NCBI GenBank assembly: GCA_963971225.1
Contig: OZ020268.1
Coordinates: forward strand, 14,733,032-14,797,031
Direction: 5' to 3'
DNA: 64,000 nt
Source of the DNA: Melieria omissa
Lineage: Eukaryota > Arthropoda > Insecta > Diptera > Ulidiidae
Positions 36,312-48,286 of this stretch are shown piece by piece (the first letter of the stretch is position 1; every line of letters begins with the position of its first letter). The notes below the pieces were generated by a model. That model saw only the letters and a program-made list of their open reading frames with translations. It was not told the DNA's origin and did no database searches. The translations under genes were made by a program, and so were the position numbers.

Positions 36312-37235
36312 ATACGCAGTATCCAACCTCATTACTCAAAAAAAGAAATTCACTGATTGTAAGCAAATGCCGTAACTTGATGAGTATTCCTCACCAAACA
36401 AAGTAAGCAAATCTTAAACTCCCAATATTGATATTTTAAATTTAATCAGTACCAATACTTGAACACATCGCTAACTTAAAAACATTTGTAATACCGTTGA
36501 CTTATCGGTAAGTTCGCATCGCCAGCAGTGTCATGCGTTTTCAGTGCTTTTCATTTCGTTGGACGCGCATTCGTTTGTTGCCGCGACTGGTATTCGTTTC
36601 GTTCGGCTGCTGTTCGCATTGAATTAGAGGAAAGACTGAAATAAAATTGCAGTTTCGTCGGGTTCTGCAGCGGAACTGAATTTGTTTGCGTCTGCCTGAA
36701 GTAAAGTTTAAAACAACTACACAGAAATTTGAATTGAAAGCGCGAAAATTGATAGTGGAACAACAAAGGCAGACGGGCGATTTGGTCGTGTTGTAAAGTG
36801 AGTGAACGAGCAAACACGCAAGTTTCAGTGCGAGTGAGTGAGCGCTCCGATATTTCGCAATTTTCGTTTTGGCAACAAAAGAAAAAGGAACTCCGCAGCG
36901 TTTTCGTTTGTCCATATTGATTGATTACTTCGGTTTGTGCGTGTGCCAGGAGTCTAGGAATTTTTAAATTGAAAATAGAAAATTGTCAAAATTTGATGTG
37001 TGTAAATTGAATAATCACGGAAGTCATTGTCCAGGAAGCAACAAACGAGACACGAGCTAAATAATTTACAGGCAGCGAAGCAACACAAGGGCGGACACGA
37101 ACTATAGCACAGGGGCGGTGGACACGCTAATCCAAGTAGTGTGTGGAGGGGATTGACAACAATTTGTAATACAATTAAATTATACACAAGTTCACATCCG
37201 AAAGAACAGTTCTGCTAATCTTGCCAAGTCTTGTC
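36312..37235. other. probable promoter and 5' UTR of stas
   Basis: The sequence from about 36530 to 37235 leads up to the stas start codon without a recognised coding exon. It probably includes the transcription start and 5' UTR; several plus-strand GT and AG candidates allow a leader intron, but none is decisive. Confidence 0.4.
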
Positions 37236-40200
37236 ATGGAGTTTGAGAATACAAATTTTCTAGGCAGTGCCGAGACGTCAGCGGCAACAACAACAACCGC
37301 TGCCATTGAACCAGGTATGTAGCGCAGTTGCGGGGGGAGAGTTTTACATGCCTCGCTAACAATGCCTACGTTTGCTTGCAGAATTGAGCGACGTGAAGCA
37401 GCAGTGCAATGGCGGTACCAGCGAGCCCGCAGCACCGAACACAGCAACGGTGGCCAACGGCACCAAACAAAAACCACCGAAACTACAAAAACAAGCCATG
37501 TCGGCCGACGAGCGCCAGGCAACGAAAAAATCTCTAGTCATTCTGGCTGCGATCTTCGTAGCTAGCTTAGCCGCCATGGTGTACGTCTACATGATATTCC
37601 CCGAATTGAATGAGTAAGTGAACATAATAAGCTGACCGCTTGTCACATCGCCCACGCTGCCCTCAATCACCGCGCGACAGTAGGTAGAAGCGCTTTTTGT
37701 GTGATATGGCGATTCGCGACAATGTGCCTCCAGTACTTGTCGCTGTTTAACCACTGATTTAGCGCAGCGGTTGGCAGCGGCGCAGCAGCTGATTAGTAGA
37801 GCAAAGATCAGCTGTGAAAATATATTGAATATTCGGAATTATTTGCTGATCATTTTGCTTTGCTAGTCACACATTTTCTTTAACAAACATTTGCTAAAAC
37901 AAGTTGAATCGGCACATGAATCTACTTATTCCAAGGCCGCTAAACTAGCGAAACTACAATTATAACTCTTTAACTTCCGAAAAGCTATATACCCACATTT
38001 GAAGGGTAACAATAGTAGCAGCGAAAAATGCGTTCGGAGCAATCCATGATACAATCACGGTAGCAACCCAAAAAACAAAAAACACCATTGAAAGTGGCCC
38101 ACAATTGCTACCTAGTCGAAATAAATGGTATTGCATTATAATAGTTCAACCCATTAATTGACCGTCAATCACCACAAGTTGGAAACATAACTCAATCAAC
38201 ACCAAATAAAACAAAGTTATTTCGCTGCATGTCAGAACAAATTCAAAAAACCCAAATCCTGTATAAAGTCACTTGTACATGCACAACTTGTAGAGTTGTC
38301 GTGTCAGTTTTATTTTATTCCCCTAAGTGAAATTGCAACGTGTGCCTTGAAAATAGTCGCCACCGACTAGGAAATGAATAGAATCTTACTATTTGCATTA
38401 CTGCATACGTCTCTCCCATCCACAACTTTGGCCCACACATGCGTCTGTCGAAACCAATATACCCTGCAATTTTCGCCAATATGGCACACGAGTGAATGCC
38501 AAGAGTCTGCTTATGCAATTTATATCGTTAGCACGTCGTGATGCTTACGTAGGCGAAATTGCTTTTATTTAATTCTTGCATGTGTTTTTTTTTTATTGCG
38601 CTTGCTCGGGTAACAACAGCAACAAGCAATATGTTTAAAGATACCAACGCATAAGATAAGCCTTAACGCGTTTTCTAGTGAGTGTTGTTGCTTTTATGCG
38701 AATCAGGTACAACAAATTTTATCAAATTTAAATTACTTATCCACAAATTATACATTTATTTTCAATTAACGTTAAACAATTGTCGAGTCATGCAATTGTA
38801 GATACTTTTATTTGCGCAATTCTTTGAGAATTTGTGCATTGATTTGGTTTGGATTTAACATAAATTAGTATGTTGATTGCCATACATTGTGCCGACGCTC
38901 ATTTGCCTAATTGCCAACGCAAATTCAAACGTTTGCTGTAGCTCGTAGCTGAAGAAAGACAGTATTAGTCATAGTATGACTTGTCTGTGAATGCTCTCCG
39001 TGAAGTACAATTGCGCTGATAGCAGACTTTTTCTACAACCAACAATAACCAAACGAACAATAACGAAACAAGTGTGACAAGTGTTTCCTCTGCTCCCTGC
39101 GCGCTACGCTGTCATCGGTGGGTGGATAGGTTGTTGGTCGCGTTACCTAAAAACAACGCAATCGAAACATGACACTGCATTGTTGCCCAGTTACTGTTTA
39201 ATTGCTGCTTGTTTGCATCGATATGAAAAATAATTGCAATTGATTTCCTCAGTTGCACATTTGCCGCTACTTGGTGCCCGCCGGTCAGACATTCGCTTGG
39301 CACTTGGCCTACACATGCAACAAACCGCCAACACCGAGTCGAAAAGTCGAAATATTTCATTGTCATTGCTATTTAGTGTAGCTTGTTGTTGTTTCCACCG
39401 TATTCATGCAAGTTGTTCTTTTTGTTTATTTTTACCATTGTTGTTCTTGTTGTTAGTGCACTGTATTCGTGCGATAACAACGTAACCACACGTTTTTGCG
39501 TTCTTTGTGTTGCTGTGGTTGTGGTTGTTGCTGCCGCTGCATCGCAGATGTGTTTGTTTCCCATTCGCCAGCCGCTGCTGCGTAAAACTAATCGACTCCA
39601 CTTCGTTTCTGTTTTCATTCGGTCACACATTGATCCGTCATAAAACGCTCGTTTCTCGCTCTCAAGCAAACAATTTTGTCTTTCGTCATACGCGCGTTGA
39701 ACAGCTTCTTTCTCTCGTCGTTTATTTATTAATTGATTTATGTATATTTTTCTTTTTGTTTGTTGCAGATCAGAAAAGCAGCATATTAAAATACCACGTG
39801 ACATTCAAGACGCTAAGAATTTGGCCAAGGTGCTGGACCGCTACAAGGACATGTACTATTTCGAAGTGATGTTTGGCGTCGTTATTGCCTACGTATTGTA
39901 TCCTTTTTCAAATGCAACGCATGCTCCATCTGCAGCACGCAAAAAATCTGCTTTATACCAAACCAAATGTCATTGCCATACATTCCGAAGCACTGAATCA
40001 GTCAGCGCTGATCATTTGCCGTAGACAATTTTATCGTATCGGTTCATATCTGTCTTGGAACAAGCAAATATTGGCTTTCTTCAGAAGATAAAGCTAAATG
40101 ACCACTCGATCACAATTTCATACCAGCCATGCTTTCCTTTGAGGACTATCAATTACACTGATCAACAGCAAAATGGCTTTTCTGGGTTTGAGGCACCTAG

Positions 40201-43200
40201 TTTTTTAAGGAAAAAGTATGAAAATTGATGAAAATAGCTATGGTACATTTTTGCTAGTATTTCCATAAGAATGGGAACCACACCAAATAATTTGGCTGTG
40301 TTGTATTATTTGATGTTTCCGCTTTCATTTAACACCCAACTCATTAATAGATTTAAGAAAAATGCGCATGTTTTTGACCATCCAAGAAAACACCATGAAA
40401 TTCCATATTTTCCGATTTTGAGGTCCAATTACCGCGTAATCGTAAAACTTATAAAAATAAATTACATTGGAAAAGAAGCCGTAAGGTGTTGTAAATGCCA
40501 CAAAGACAAAACCATGTCAACCGGTTCGTTGATTTAGAAATTACAATCGAAAACGTGAAAAAGGTCAGGGAAAATCCCACAAAGTTACACGCCCATTTTT
40601 TGCGAAAACGGAAAGTAATTTTTAAAAACGGTTTGCGGATTCGAAATCAGCGGTACCTAATTACAATAAAACTGATGTCAAACCCAGAAAAGCCGACCAA
40701 AATTTGTCGAAATTTGTTACCCTGTGTTATTTTTGATACACAAAAGTTCAAAGTTCTTTTGGGTGCATAGGCCGTAGTGGTTAAAGAAAGTTGATTCGAA
40801 TTCCCACTCAACCAACACTGAACCATGAACATTTCTTTTTGCGGATTTTATCACTGGCAACCTTTTTGAAAGAAAATTAATATATTAAAGCAAATAGAAT
40901 ACGAAATATAGAGAGCTAAAATGAACAAACAACTACAGCCCTGCTCCCACAATAAGCGCAGGGGGTGCAGGGAGCTTTGTCTCGAATTTTAAATGTATTT
41001 ATTCAAGCTGTTGGAGCTCAAGGCGAATTCGCCTTGGGTGGAGCTTGTGATTGTATCATGGGTGGAACCAAGGCGAATTCATACCAGGTGATAGCGTAAG
41101 GACAGCAACAAAATTTCAATGTATTTTGTTTTTGTTTTCTGGGTTTAGATTGTCAAAATCAGCCAATCAGAACAAAGCTTGCTTTTTCATTTTAAACTGT
41201 CAAAGTTTTACACAGGCACTTTGACAATCTAGACCTTTTCCACCACAAAAAAAAATCAATTCGCCTCATTTAACGCTATCACCTGGTATGAATTCGCCTT
41301 GGGTGGAACTATATGTTTTTATGTCAAATATTTTCGGGCACCATACTTTGTGTGAATTTGTTGTCATTCACTTGGTGACGGAGTCTGCGCTAAACTATTG
41401 AGCAGTGGCGTGAGATAACAACGCGCTGTTTTTTACGTGCAGGAATTTTTTTCTAGTATACATTTTATACTCAGAAATCATATGTAGGTCATTTACCTGC
41501 GACGCATTTATTTAGCAAATAAAAAACGCAAATCGTATGAAACACTAAACAAAGTCTGCTGTTGCTTGCCGTTCTGAAAAATGTTTTTAAAAAAATGTGC
41601 ATCATTATTTTTATATGCAATTCATCGACTGGCACGAGATATGTCGGTGCTTGCTGGCCAATACCTATCAATGCAGCGCACCAATCGAAGAGACCACGCT
41701 TTGCTTTAGTTTGCTTTAGCATTTACTTTTGGCTCGACCAAAATCCCACTGCGGTGGCCCGTGCGCATCGATGACAGCACCGGCTTTGGCAGCTATGGGC
41801 AGCTAGGCACATTGCCGTGTTGTAGTACGTTGACAGCGACAACCGACCGCTGCTGGTGAGCTGCCGCCAGCGACCTTGACCCCATTCATTCTTGCGTCGT
41901 GTTTTGATTTTCGTTTTGCTTGTGTGATATTATTTGTGCCTTGTTGCATTCATATCGCATCGTATTTCAGGCATTAGAAATGTAGAAATGCGAAAAAATA
42001 AAACTATAGCGCATTGAGCATAATCCGAGAAAGGGAGGCAGCGGCACTTGCGTGGACAGGTGCCCGTTTGTCTGCTGCGTATGCGTGTCGGCGCTGATGA
42101 GTAAACAATTGTACCAAATTATGCTGATTGTCGGGGATTATTTGCGATTCGTAGCCGCATGTTTTTGGCTGTGCTGCGTTGTTTCACCTCATGAATAAAT
42201 CGCAAATGTTGTTTTGCGTTCCGTCGTTGACTTTTGACGCATATTAAAGGCACTCGCATGTTTATTGCGCTACAACTTCTGGTTCGAATGTTTTTTCTGC
42301 GCTCACACTCGATATCGATTCGATAGTGACGACGTGTGCATTATAAGCAGCGACATGAATCATGACGTGCTTAATATGGGTTTTGCCTGGTTTCCGTACT
42401 GTTTACCTGCTGTTACTGCGTCAGTTCTCTTTTGGTGAATGTAAACTTCAACAAACGTTGCAGCTCGCCACGTCAGGGAGCTCTTTTATCTACCCACAAT
42501 ACAGATGTATGTATATATGCATTGATATCTATGGGTAAACCTAAACAATAACAACCTGCTCACCAGCTGCTTGTCGGTCGGTAGCTTTTGTAATTAACCA
42601 AAATAAAGTAGATTGTGCGATTTTTGCTACATCACGCGAATTGTGAACGATGATGTTTTGCAAGTTTGTGTAGAATTTGTAAATATGTTCAGTTAACACT
42701 GACGTGTTGAACAGAGTTGAATGGCGTTTGTGCAGCAAACCTTGCATGAAAGAACTCTAACTTTATTGGTTCGAAAGTTATTAAAAAAAAGGCGGAAGCT
42801 GCAAGTCTAATGAAGTACAAAAATTCTAATTTAGTTGCGTATCAGTATTTTAAATAATAAATAGATACAAAATCAATTAAGCGAGAATAATGAAATTTTG
42901 ACACCTGATCAAGGAGATTTTGTGTTTTAACATACTTACTTTTCAAGAAAATTCTACATAAATTTTCAAGGATATAAAGGATTAAAATTTTCAAAGGATC
43001 TTTTTCATACAAATAGATAAGAAATCAGTTTTATTTAAATTCTTGAGCCTTTCCTCTTTCATCTGATGTACATATCGCCATATTCTAACGAGGTTAAGTA
43101 TTTTTTATATTTTTTTTATTTTGTATCCTCTTCAAAATTTTGAAGTCCTTTTAAAAGGACAAAGGATGTAGAAATGAAAAACTGAGTACGCAGTATTACT

Positions 43201-44232
43201 ATGTTTGGTCTCTAGTTTCACGCCCATATGGATTTTTCCAGTGTGAAACAATTTTTTCATTTTTGTCGCACCTCTTTTTTTCATTTTTTGCTATACCTCT
43301 GAGACCTGTACCTTTGTACCTCAGAGAATGAATTGCCGAGACAAAAATTCGTAGTGGTTTATTCGCTGTTTGCACGGTTAATTCGCCATGGAGTCAAAAA
43401 TATGAGCCACATAGTTAATATGTTGTTTTAAGCTGTTTTGAGTTTAGTTCAATAACCTTAGTCGAGGTTGAATTTAACTCCATTTCAATTTTTAAGCTAT
43501 AGGTTTTTACAGTACCTGACAAAATTGCTATTGATATAATGCGCTAAAAATTAACAGATTTTTAAGTTAATAAGCAACGTGTTCATTGGGTTCCAGTTCA
43601 CCGCTTTTCTGCTTTACATTACATTTTTATTATATCATTTCACTATCTACTATTGTAAGTTTTCGTATAATCATTATCTGCCTGTGTTTCCTTAACATTT
43701 TCGCCGTTCGTAACTGCGATCCAGCCTGCAAACATTTGCCATTCCAGGATCGCTATTTCTGTCCATACTTCTGGGATTCCTATACAAATTCCCAATTGCG
43801 CTGTTTCTCATCTGTTTCTGTTCCTCGCTGGGCGCCACGCTCTGCTATTGTCTATCGAATCTGGTGGGACGCCGCCTGATACGGCACTTCTGGCCCAAAA
43901 AGACGAACGAGTGGTCGAAGCATGTGGAGAAACATCGCTCCAGCCTATTAAACTATATGCTCTTCCTGCGCATGACGCCGCTGCTGCCCAACTGGTTCAT
44001 CAATCTAGCGTCGCCGGTGATCGGTGTGCCGTTGTACACGTTCGCTTTGGGGACGTTTTTCGGCGTAGCGCCGCCCTCGGTGATCGCCATACAGGCGGGC
44101 AAGACGCTGCAAAAGATGACCAGCTCGAGCGAGGCGTTCTCGTGGACATCGATGGGCGTGTTGACGGTGTGCGCACTGTTGTCGCTGCTGCCCGGCCTGC
44201 TGAAGGACAAGTTGAAAAAGAAATTGGAATAA
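37236..44232 (+). CDS. stas: stasimon (TMEM41 family, VTT domain), 4 coding exons, 315 aa
   Basis: ER multipass membrane protein of the DedA/VTT superfamily. The vertebrate homologue TMEM41B is a phospholipid scramblase needed for autophagosome and lipoprotein formation. Drosophila stas is a known SMN-sensitive gene of the motor circuit. Exons 37236-37314, 37382-37613, 39769-39897 and 43725-44232 sum to 948 nt with phases 1, 2, 2. The N-terminal ~80 residues are polar and Thr-rich; a first membrane segment (LVILAAIFVASLAAMVYVYM) precedes FPELNE. IPRDIQDAK..KVLDRYKD follows, then the VTT core: YVFLQTFAIPGSLFLSIL, NLVGRRLIRHFW, and LFLRMTPLLPNWFINLASP..GVPL..F.LGTFFGVAPPS.IAIQAGKTL, nearly identical to TMEM41B. 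The C-terminus is KDKLKKKLE. Intron 3 has U12-type signals, described separately. Confidence 0.92.
37614..39768. other. stas intron 2
   Basis: A 2.2-kb intron with GTAAGT donor and TTGTTGCAG acceptor. Apart from AT-rich runs and chance frames near 39380-39760, no embedded gene or repeat was recognised. Confidence 0.5.
41019..41036. repeat. 18-bp perfect palindrome, possible collapsed MITE ends
   Basis: CAAGGCGAATTCGCCTTG is a perfect palindrome. Its two halves match the termini of the MITE that begins 31 bases further on (CCAAGGCGAATTC...). TGGAGCT occurs on both sides, as if a copy had lost its whole interior. It lies in the U12-type intron of stas. Confidence 0.6.
41068..41302. mobile_element. 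MITE of 235 bp in stas intron 3
   Basis: Inverted repeats of about 30 bp: the left end starts CCAAGGCGAATTCATACC and continues through AGGTGATAGCGT, and the right end is its reverse complement. GTGGAA directly flanks both ends (41062-41067 and 41303-41308), consistent with a target duplication. The interior is noncoding. The superfamily is not determined. Confidence 0.75.
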
Positions 44233-44454
44233 GTCGGCATGCCGCTGGAATCGCATGCGGGAAATGGTCGTTTGTAAGTTTGTGTGCTGTGTTGGCGTGC
44301 AGTGTGGCGGCGCGTGAGATGACCAGCCAAGCGGGCATGCAGGCCGGCCGCACACCCGATAGGGCAGTGGAATGGTGTGGAGTATTTTAGTGTTTGTTTT
44401 CAAGCTATTTCCAAAAAAACAACAATTTATAATTTTTACCATTAATTATTCGCC

Positions 44455-44460
44455 AATAAA
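44455..44460 (+). terminator. poly(A) signal for stas
   Basis: AATAAA, 223 bases after the stas stop codon, in AT-rich sequence. The interval 44233-44480 is taken as 3' UTR. Confidence 0.6.
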
Positions 44461-46212
44461 AATTCAGTTATTTGAACATCAGCGGGTTCGTTCTATACCT
44501 GCCGCACCCTACGACCCCTGCAACTAGCTGTTCCAAATTGGATTTATTTAAAAAATGTTGTTAATTTAGTCGCTAATGCATAAACTAAGTTAGTTGAATT
44601 TATGATTATGTAACTATGTGTAATTTTTACCAATGTAGTCCACATCGCTGCAGTATTTAAATAATGAACGCTTCGGCTGCGCCCAAATTACCTGCATGAT
44701 TTATTATGATCGTTCCCTGCTGTTTTTTGTTTTGTTTTCGTTAAAAAGAAACAATGAGTTAGTGAGCAGTAGAAATGCTAATTTTGAAACTTTTTTGATA
44801 AAAACGAAACGCAATATTGCTGTACATTTATATTGCATGCAACTGGCAACAATTGTCATGATACATACATAAATACATACATATGTAGGTACATAAACAT
44901 ATATACAAAAGGTGTATGCAGTAGCTATGCACAGAATTCCATATTTTATGATATTCCATAAGGAGGAAACGTGATACATTGATTTTTTGTAACGTCCTCG
45001 ACCACATTCAAATGTTTAGTGAAAACTGTCAAAAGCAGAACTAAAAATATTAGCATAAAGTAGCTAAAAACAAGTTTAAATTCAACGTACATACATACAT
45101 ATATATTTGATGAGCTAATGTTACAAAACATCTAAATGTATTAAATGCAATACTAAAGCTGGATTTAGTGAGAATGCACCTCTTACCCCCCTTACCCCAT
45201 TTAGTACATAGCGTAAATTTATTGTGTGTTTTAATTCCAATAAATGCTGCGTTAAGCTGTGAATTTTTGAACGCCGAAATGTTTTTTTTTGCTTTGTTGG
45301 CCATTGAATTTCATTCACGTAAGTAAAATCGCCATATGGATGAAAACAAAGGCTGATGTGAGCTAAGGGATTCTCGAAACAATTATGGTAATGAAGTACC
45401 AATGGCCGCTTCTTCGAAAACATGTATGTAGGTCCGATTTTAAGTCAATGCTCAGCGCATGACAACCGATTGTTTTTAGCATGAAGTGCAGAAAATATGA
45501 TTTGAACAGAACGACTCAACTTTTCACATTGCAGTATGCAGTATTAAAGGTTTTCAGTTGCGTAACCTTAAGATACCTTCGATAATGCTCTAAATGAATA
45601 CTTGTTTGTCATTATAAGTCGATTCAGCTTTGCAAGTTTTAAAGCTTGCGCCCAGCCAGACCCCACATAAGCATCAACACTTTATTTACAAAGCATTAAA
45701 ATTTCACATAAAAAATATGTTTTTATTGTTTGAATTACTTTCAACTTAAAATACACAGTACAATAATTACTCTTATGCATTATATGAAAAAAGTGCCGCT
45801 TAATGAGAAAAATCGAATTTGCTGCTTTTCATTCAAGCCTAAATTACACAATCGATGTGAACGCGCTAGACGTGCGGAATGCATTAAAAGTTCATGGGGG
45901 AAATGCTGCCACTGCTGCAAATGTTTAAATAAATACAAACAATTAATGGAAACCAACTCTTTGGAGAGTATGCGAAAATTCGCATGCCTAAATAAATAGC
46001 TAAAATGCAGACTATTATATTGGAGTAATTTAAATAAAAGTGCAATCAGACGCTTTGCAAGCGGCAACTGGATACACAGTAAATTTGCGTGCAAACGCAA
46101 CGTTAATCGAGTGCTGCCCGTCATCCCGCCCGCCCCAGTCCGCTGCATCTTGCTGCCAAGGAAACTGTGTGGAGTGTGCTGTCTCGAGACCGTTTGAGAT
46201 ATTTGCATGCAA
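44461..46212. other. spacer between stas and Paf-AH alpha 3' ends
   Basis: AT-rich convergent intergenic region with ACAT/ATGT microsatellite-like patches near 44865-44890 and 45090-45105. A plus-strand open frame at 45730-45999 and several minus-strand ones show no recognisable domain. Part of the right side is presumably Paf-AH alpha 3' UTR. Confidence 0.4.
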
Positions 46213-47104
46213 CTATTCCGATGGAGTGAGATCTTTCTCCGGTTCATTTTCGTTGAGGATTTGTGAGAGCAGATCGTGCACTGGCTCGAACACCTTTTTC
46301 GCGCCGCTATTTGTCAAATTCTTGTAGTCGAACATATCGTGGTGGCTAATTGTTCCGTCTGCCTGCAGCAGTCCTTTGTCGATGCGCACAGTCTGCACCT
46401 GATTCAGGCCAGCTACTTTTTCGCGGACAATGCGATTGACTTCGGCGTTCTTGTCTCGCAGTTTGTTGGGTTGGTGGCCGCGCGGCAGCAATGACTAAAA
46501 ACAAATGCAACCATAAATCAAAGGATATTCAGTCATTTATCGTTCATACACAACGCTGCTCACCGGTAAAACAATGTAGGTGTCGGGCAATGTCACTCGG
46601 ATTCTGCTCACAATCGCTAGAATGCCCTCTGCTATGTGCTCGGCGCTATTATTGACATTATTCGTGCCTACGTGCAGCACAACGATCTGCGGATGATGAG
46701 ATGCATTCAATTAGTGCCCTACGGCGTAGGCTTAGTGGCAGGCACTCACCTTGGGCCTCACGTTATCCAGCTCGCCGTTCTCCACGCGCCACAGCACATG
46801 CTCCGTGCGATCCCCGCGTATGCTAAAGTTGAGACAGTGCATTGGCGCAAAGTATTGGTTCCATGTCTCAGTGTCCTGCAGCGCCTCCAGTACACAGTCC
46901 CCCAGAAATATGACGTCTGGATCTTTTTCGCGACACTCGGAAATAAATCGACGATGAATGCTGCAAGAACATGCACAATTATTTATTAAATTTCAGTAAG
47001 CGCGAGAAGTGCGTTAAAGTTCAGGAGTTCCGGTTCGCATACCAAATCCAGCGCTCGTCACCATCCACGTCGGGACATTGGGTGGGCACGGCGCAGGCAT
47101 TCAT
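46213..47104 (-). CDS. Paf-AHalpha: Platelet-activating factor acetylhydrolase IB alpha-subunit homologue, 225 aa, degenerate active site
   Basis: SGNH/GDSL-fold family; mammalian alpha subunits hydrolyse PAF and bind LIS1. Exons in transcript order: 47104-47043, 46960-46750, 46686-46564, 46494-46213; total 678 nt, phases 2, 0, 0. Colinear matches to PAFAH1B2/3 include HRRFISECREKDPDVIFLGD (23-42), FAPMHCLNFSIRGDRTEHVL, ENGELDNVRPK, VVLHVGTNN, LLPRGHQPNKLRDKN and DGTISHHDMFDY. The catalytic Ser of GDSL is Cys43 here (GDCVLEAL). The active-site DxxH is D188-Y-K-N191, so His is replaced by Asn while Asp stays. From memory, the Drosophila orthologue also lacks two of three active-site residues and is reported inactive, so this protein is probably a LIS1-binding or structural pseudoenzyme. 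Length is normal for the family. Confidence 0.9.
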
Positions 47105-47600
47105 TCTATACCAGCAGTTAGGACGGTCTGCGTTCAAAATAACAAACCAATTCCTCCTCTACACGAAGTTTTTAATTAGTGTAAGGTATAATTGGAATTT
47201 AAGATAGCTGAGCAAGATTTTAAGCAATGCTTTCGAAATTAATTAAATAAATCCTTTAGGCCAGTCAATGAAGGTAAAAAAATTGACTTCAGACAAATCT
47301 GACGTTTGCAAACGTGCTTCTTCTTCTTTATGACAGCATTCGCACATGACTGATGTGCGGTCTTATTTCCCACAGGGTGACAATAAAGAACATTTTATAA
47401 TTGTATTCTGGCTTGGTATATGTTGAAAACATATGTGTTTGAATGAAAATGTAATTTTAATTCCAAAAAATAGGTTTTCCTCAAGAGATCTGATTTTGAA
47501 CAGGTCGTTATATATAGAAAATGATAAGCGCGTAAATAACTAATTGAGATCATTAACGCAAACATTCTATGCAAGGGGAGCGTGAGAAGTTGGTTTACTT
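47105..47600. other. upstream of Paf-AH alpha
   Basis: About 500 bases of AT-rich sequence between the Paf-AH alpha start codon and the first MITE. It presumably carries that gene's promoter; no motif could be assigned. Confidence 0.4.
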
Positions 47601-47602
47601 TA

Positions 47603-47924
47603 GAGTCCGATCGATTAATCGGCATCGGCTAATAAAATTGGTATCGGCTTCGGCATCGGTTTATACACTGGATATCGCCATCAGAAGCGGCCGAGTTTTT
47701 AACTGTTTATTTCCTCGATTTTTTTTTTTTGTTATTTTGTGATGAAAATGACAAACAAATGTACATGTAATAGTTGCTTTTGTTATTTTATAAAATATAC
47801 TGTGTTTTCGATTGAATTCATTTGTGTTATTTTTTTCTATGGAATCGGCATCGGCCAATTCTCGTCCTTCTGGCCGATTAATCGACATCGCCATTGCCAA
47901 AAAAATTTGGTATCGGTCGGACTC
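47603..47924. mobile_element. MITE with TA target duplication, 322 bp
   Basis: Left end GAGTCCGATCGAT and right end ATCGGTCGGACTC are inverted repeats, each flanked by TA (47601-47602, 47925-47926), as for Tc1/mariner-derived MITEs. Subterminal copies of ATCGGCATCGGC and relatives occur inside both ends. No coding capacity. Confidence 0.7.
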
Positions 47925-47936
47925 TAGCATGGCTGA

Positions 47937-48240
47937 ACTACAAGGTTGTAGCAAGCCATCGTTTATTGCTTTTGTCAAAATCTTCGGTGTCAGCAGTGGT
48001 GCGGTGTTGCCGCATCGGTTGAAATGAAAATACCTGACTGAAAACAACTGACCTGAGCACTTTTCCCGTTTTTTCACTCAAATACAGCACCGTCTGGCAA
48101 CAATCACTTTTGTCTGTTTTCAGTTTCTCCCTCTTTCGTCGGAAAATATCAGCTGAACTTGACAGTAGCGATAAACAATCCTACCAACAAAATACATGTG
48201 GTTTTTGGTGTTGCGGGATGCTATTACCTTGTTCTTGTGC
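47937..48240. repeat. direct repeat copy 1 (~300 bp)
   Basis: Almost the same sequence recurs at 48690-49003 in the same orientation. A central stretch of about 150 bases (from GGTGTCAGCAGTGG onward) is identical in both. Inside each copy, TATCGCT(T/A)CTGTCAAAAT-like ends form an inverted repeat of about 25 bases, so each copy looks like a MITE with extra flanks. Confidence 0.75.
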
Positions 48241-48286
48241 CATGGACTCTAGTTTACTTGCATTCATGGTTCAACTAACAAGCAGT

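Larger units (their letters stand above)
39898..43724 (+). other. stas: U12-type (minor spliceosome) intron of stas
   Basis: The donor at 39898 reads GTATCCTTT, an exact match to the U12-type 5' splice-site consensus. TTCCTTAAC at 43688-43696 is an exact match to the U12 branch-site consensus, 28 bases before the terminal AG at 43723-43724. The frame across the junction (TT plus C, giving YVFLQTFAIPGS) matches TMEM41 proteins, and no other nearby acceptor keeps it. Drosophila stas is already known to contain a U12 intron, so this agrees with the family. Here the intron is 3.8 kb long and has taken up a MITE. The branch-to-acceptor distance is longer than usual; a weaker site, TTCGTAAC at about 43706, lies closer. 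Confidence 0.88.

Noticed and set aside
40765..40810. tRNA-like A-box (GCCGTAGTGGTTA) and B-box (GATTCGAATTCCC) look-alikes
   Set aside because: They are too close together for a tRNA and no stems can be drawn. It may be the end of a tRNA-derived SINE, but I could not define the element.
43848..44442. Frames in other phases and on the minus strand over the last stas exon
   Set aside because: The stas frame matches TMEM41 proteins over its full length; the others are overlaps without similarity.
45730..45999. Plus-strand frame with a CCHCCKC cluster
   Set aside because: The cysteine cluster is short, no known fold fits, and the stretch lies in the AT-rich spacer between two convergent 3' ends.
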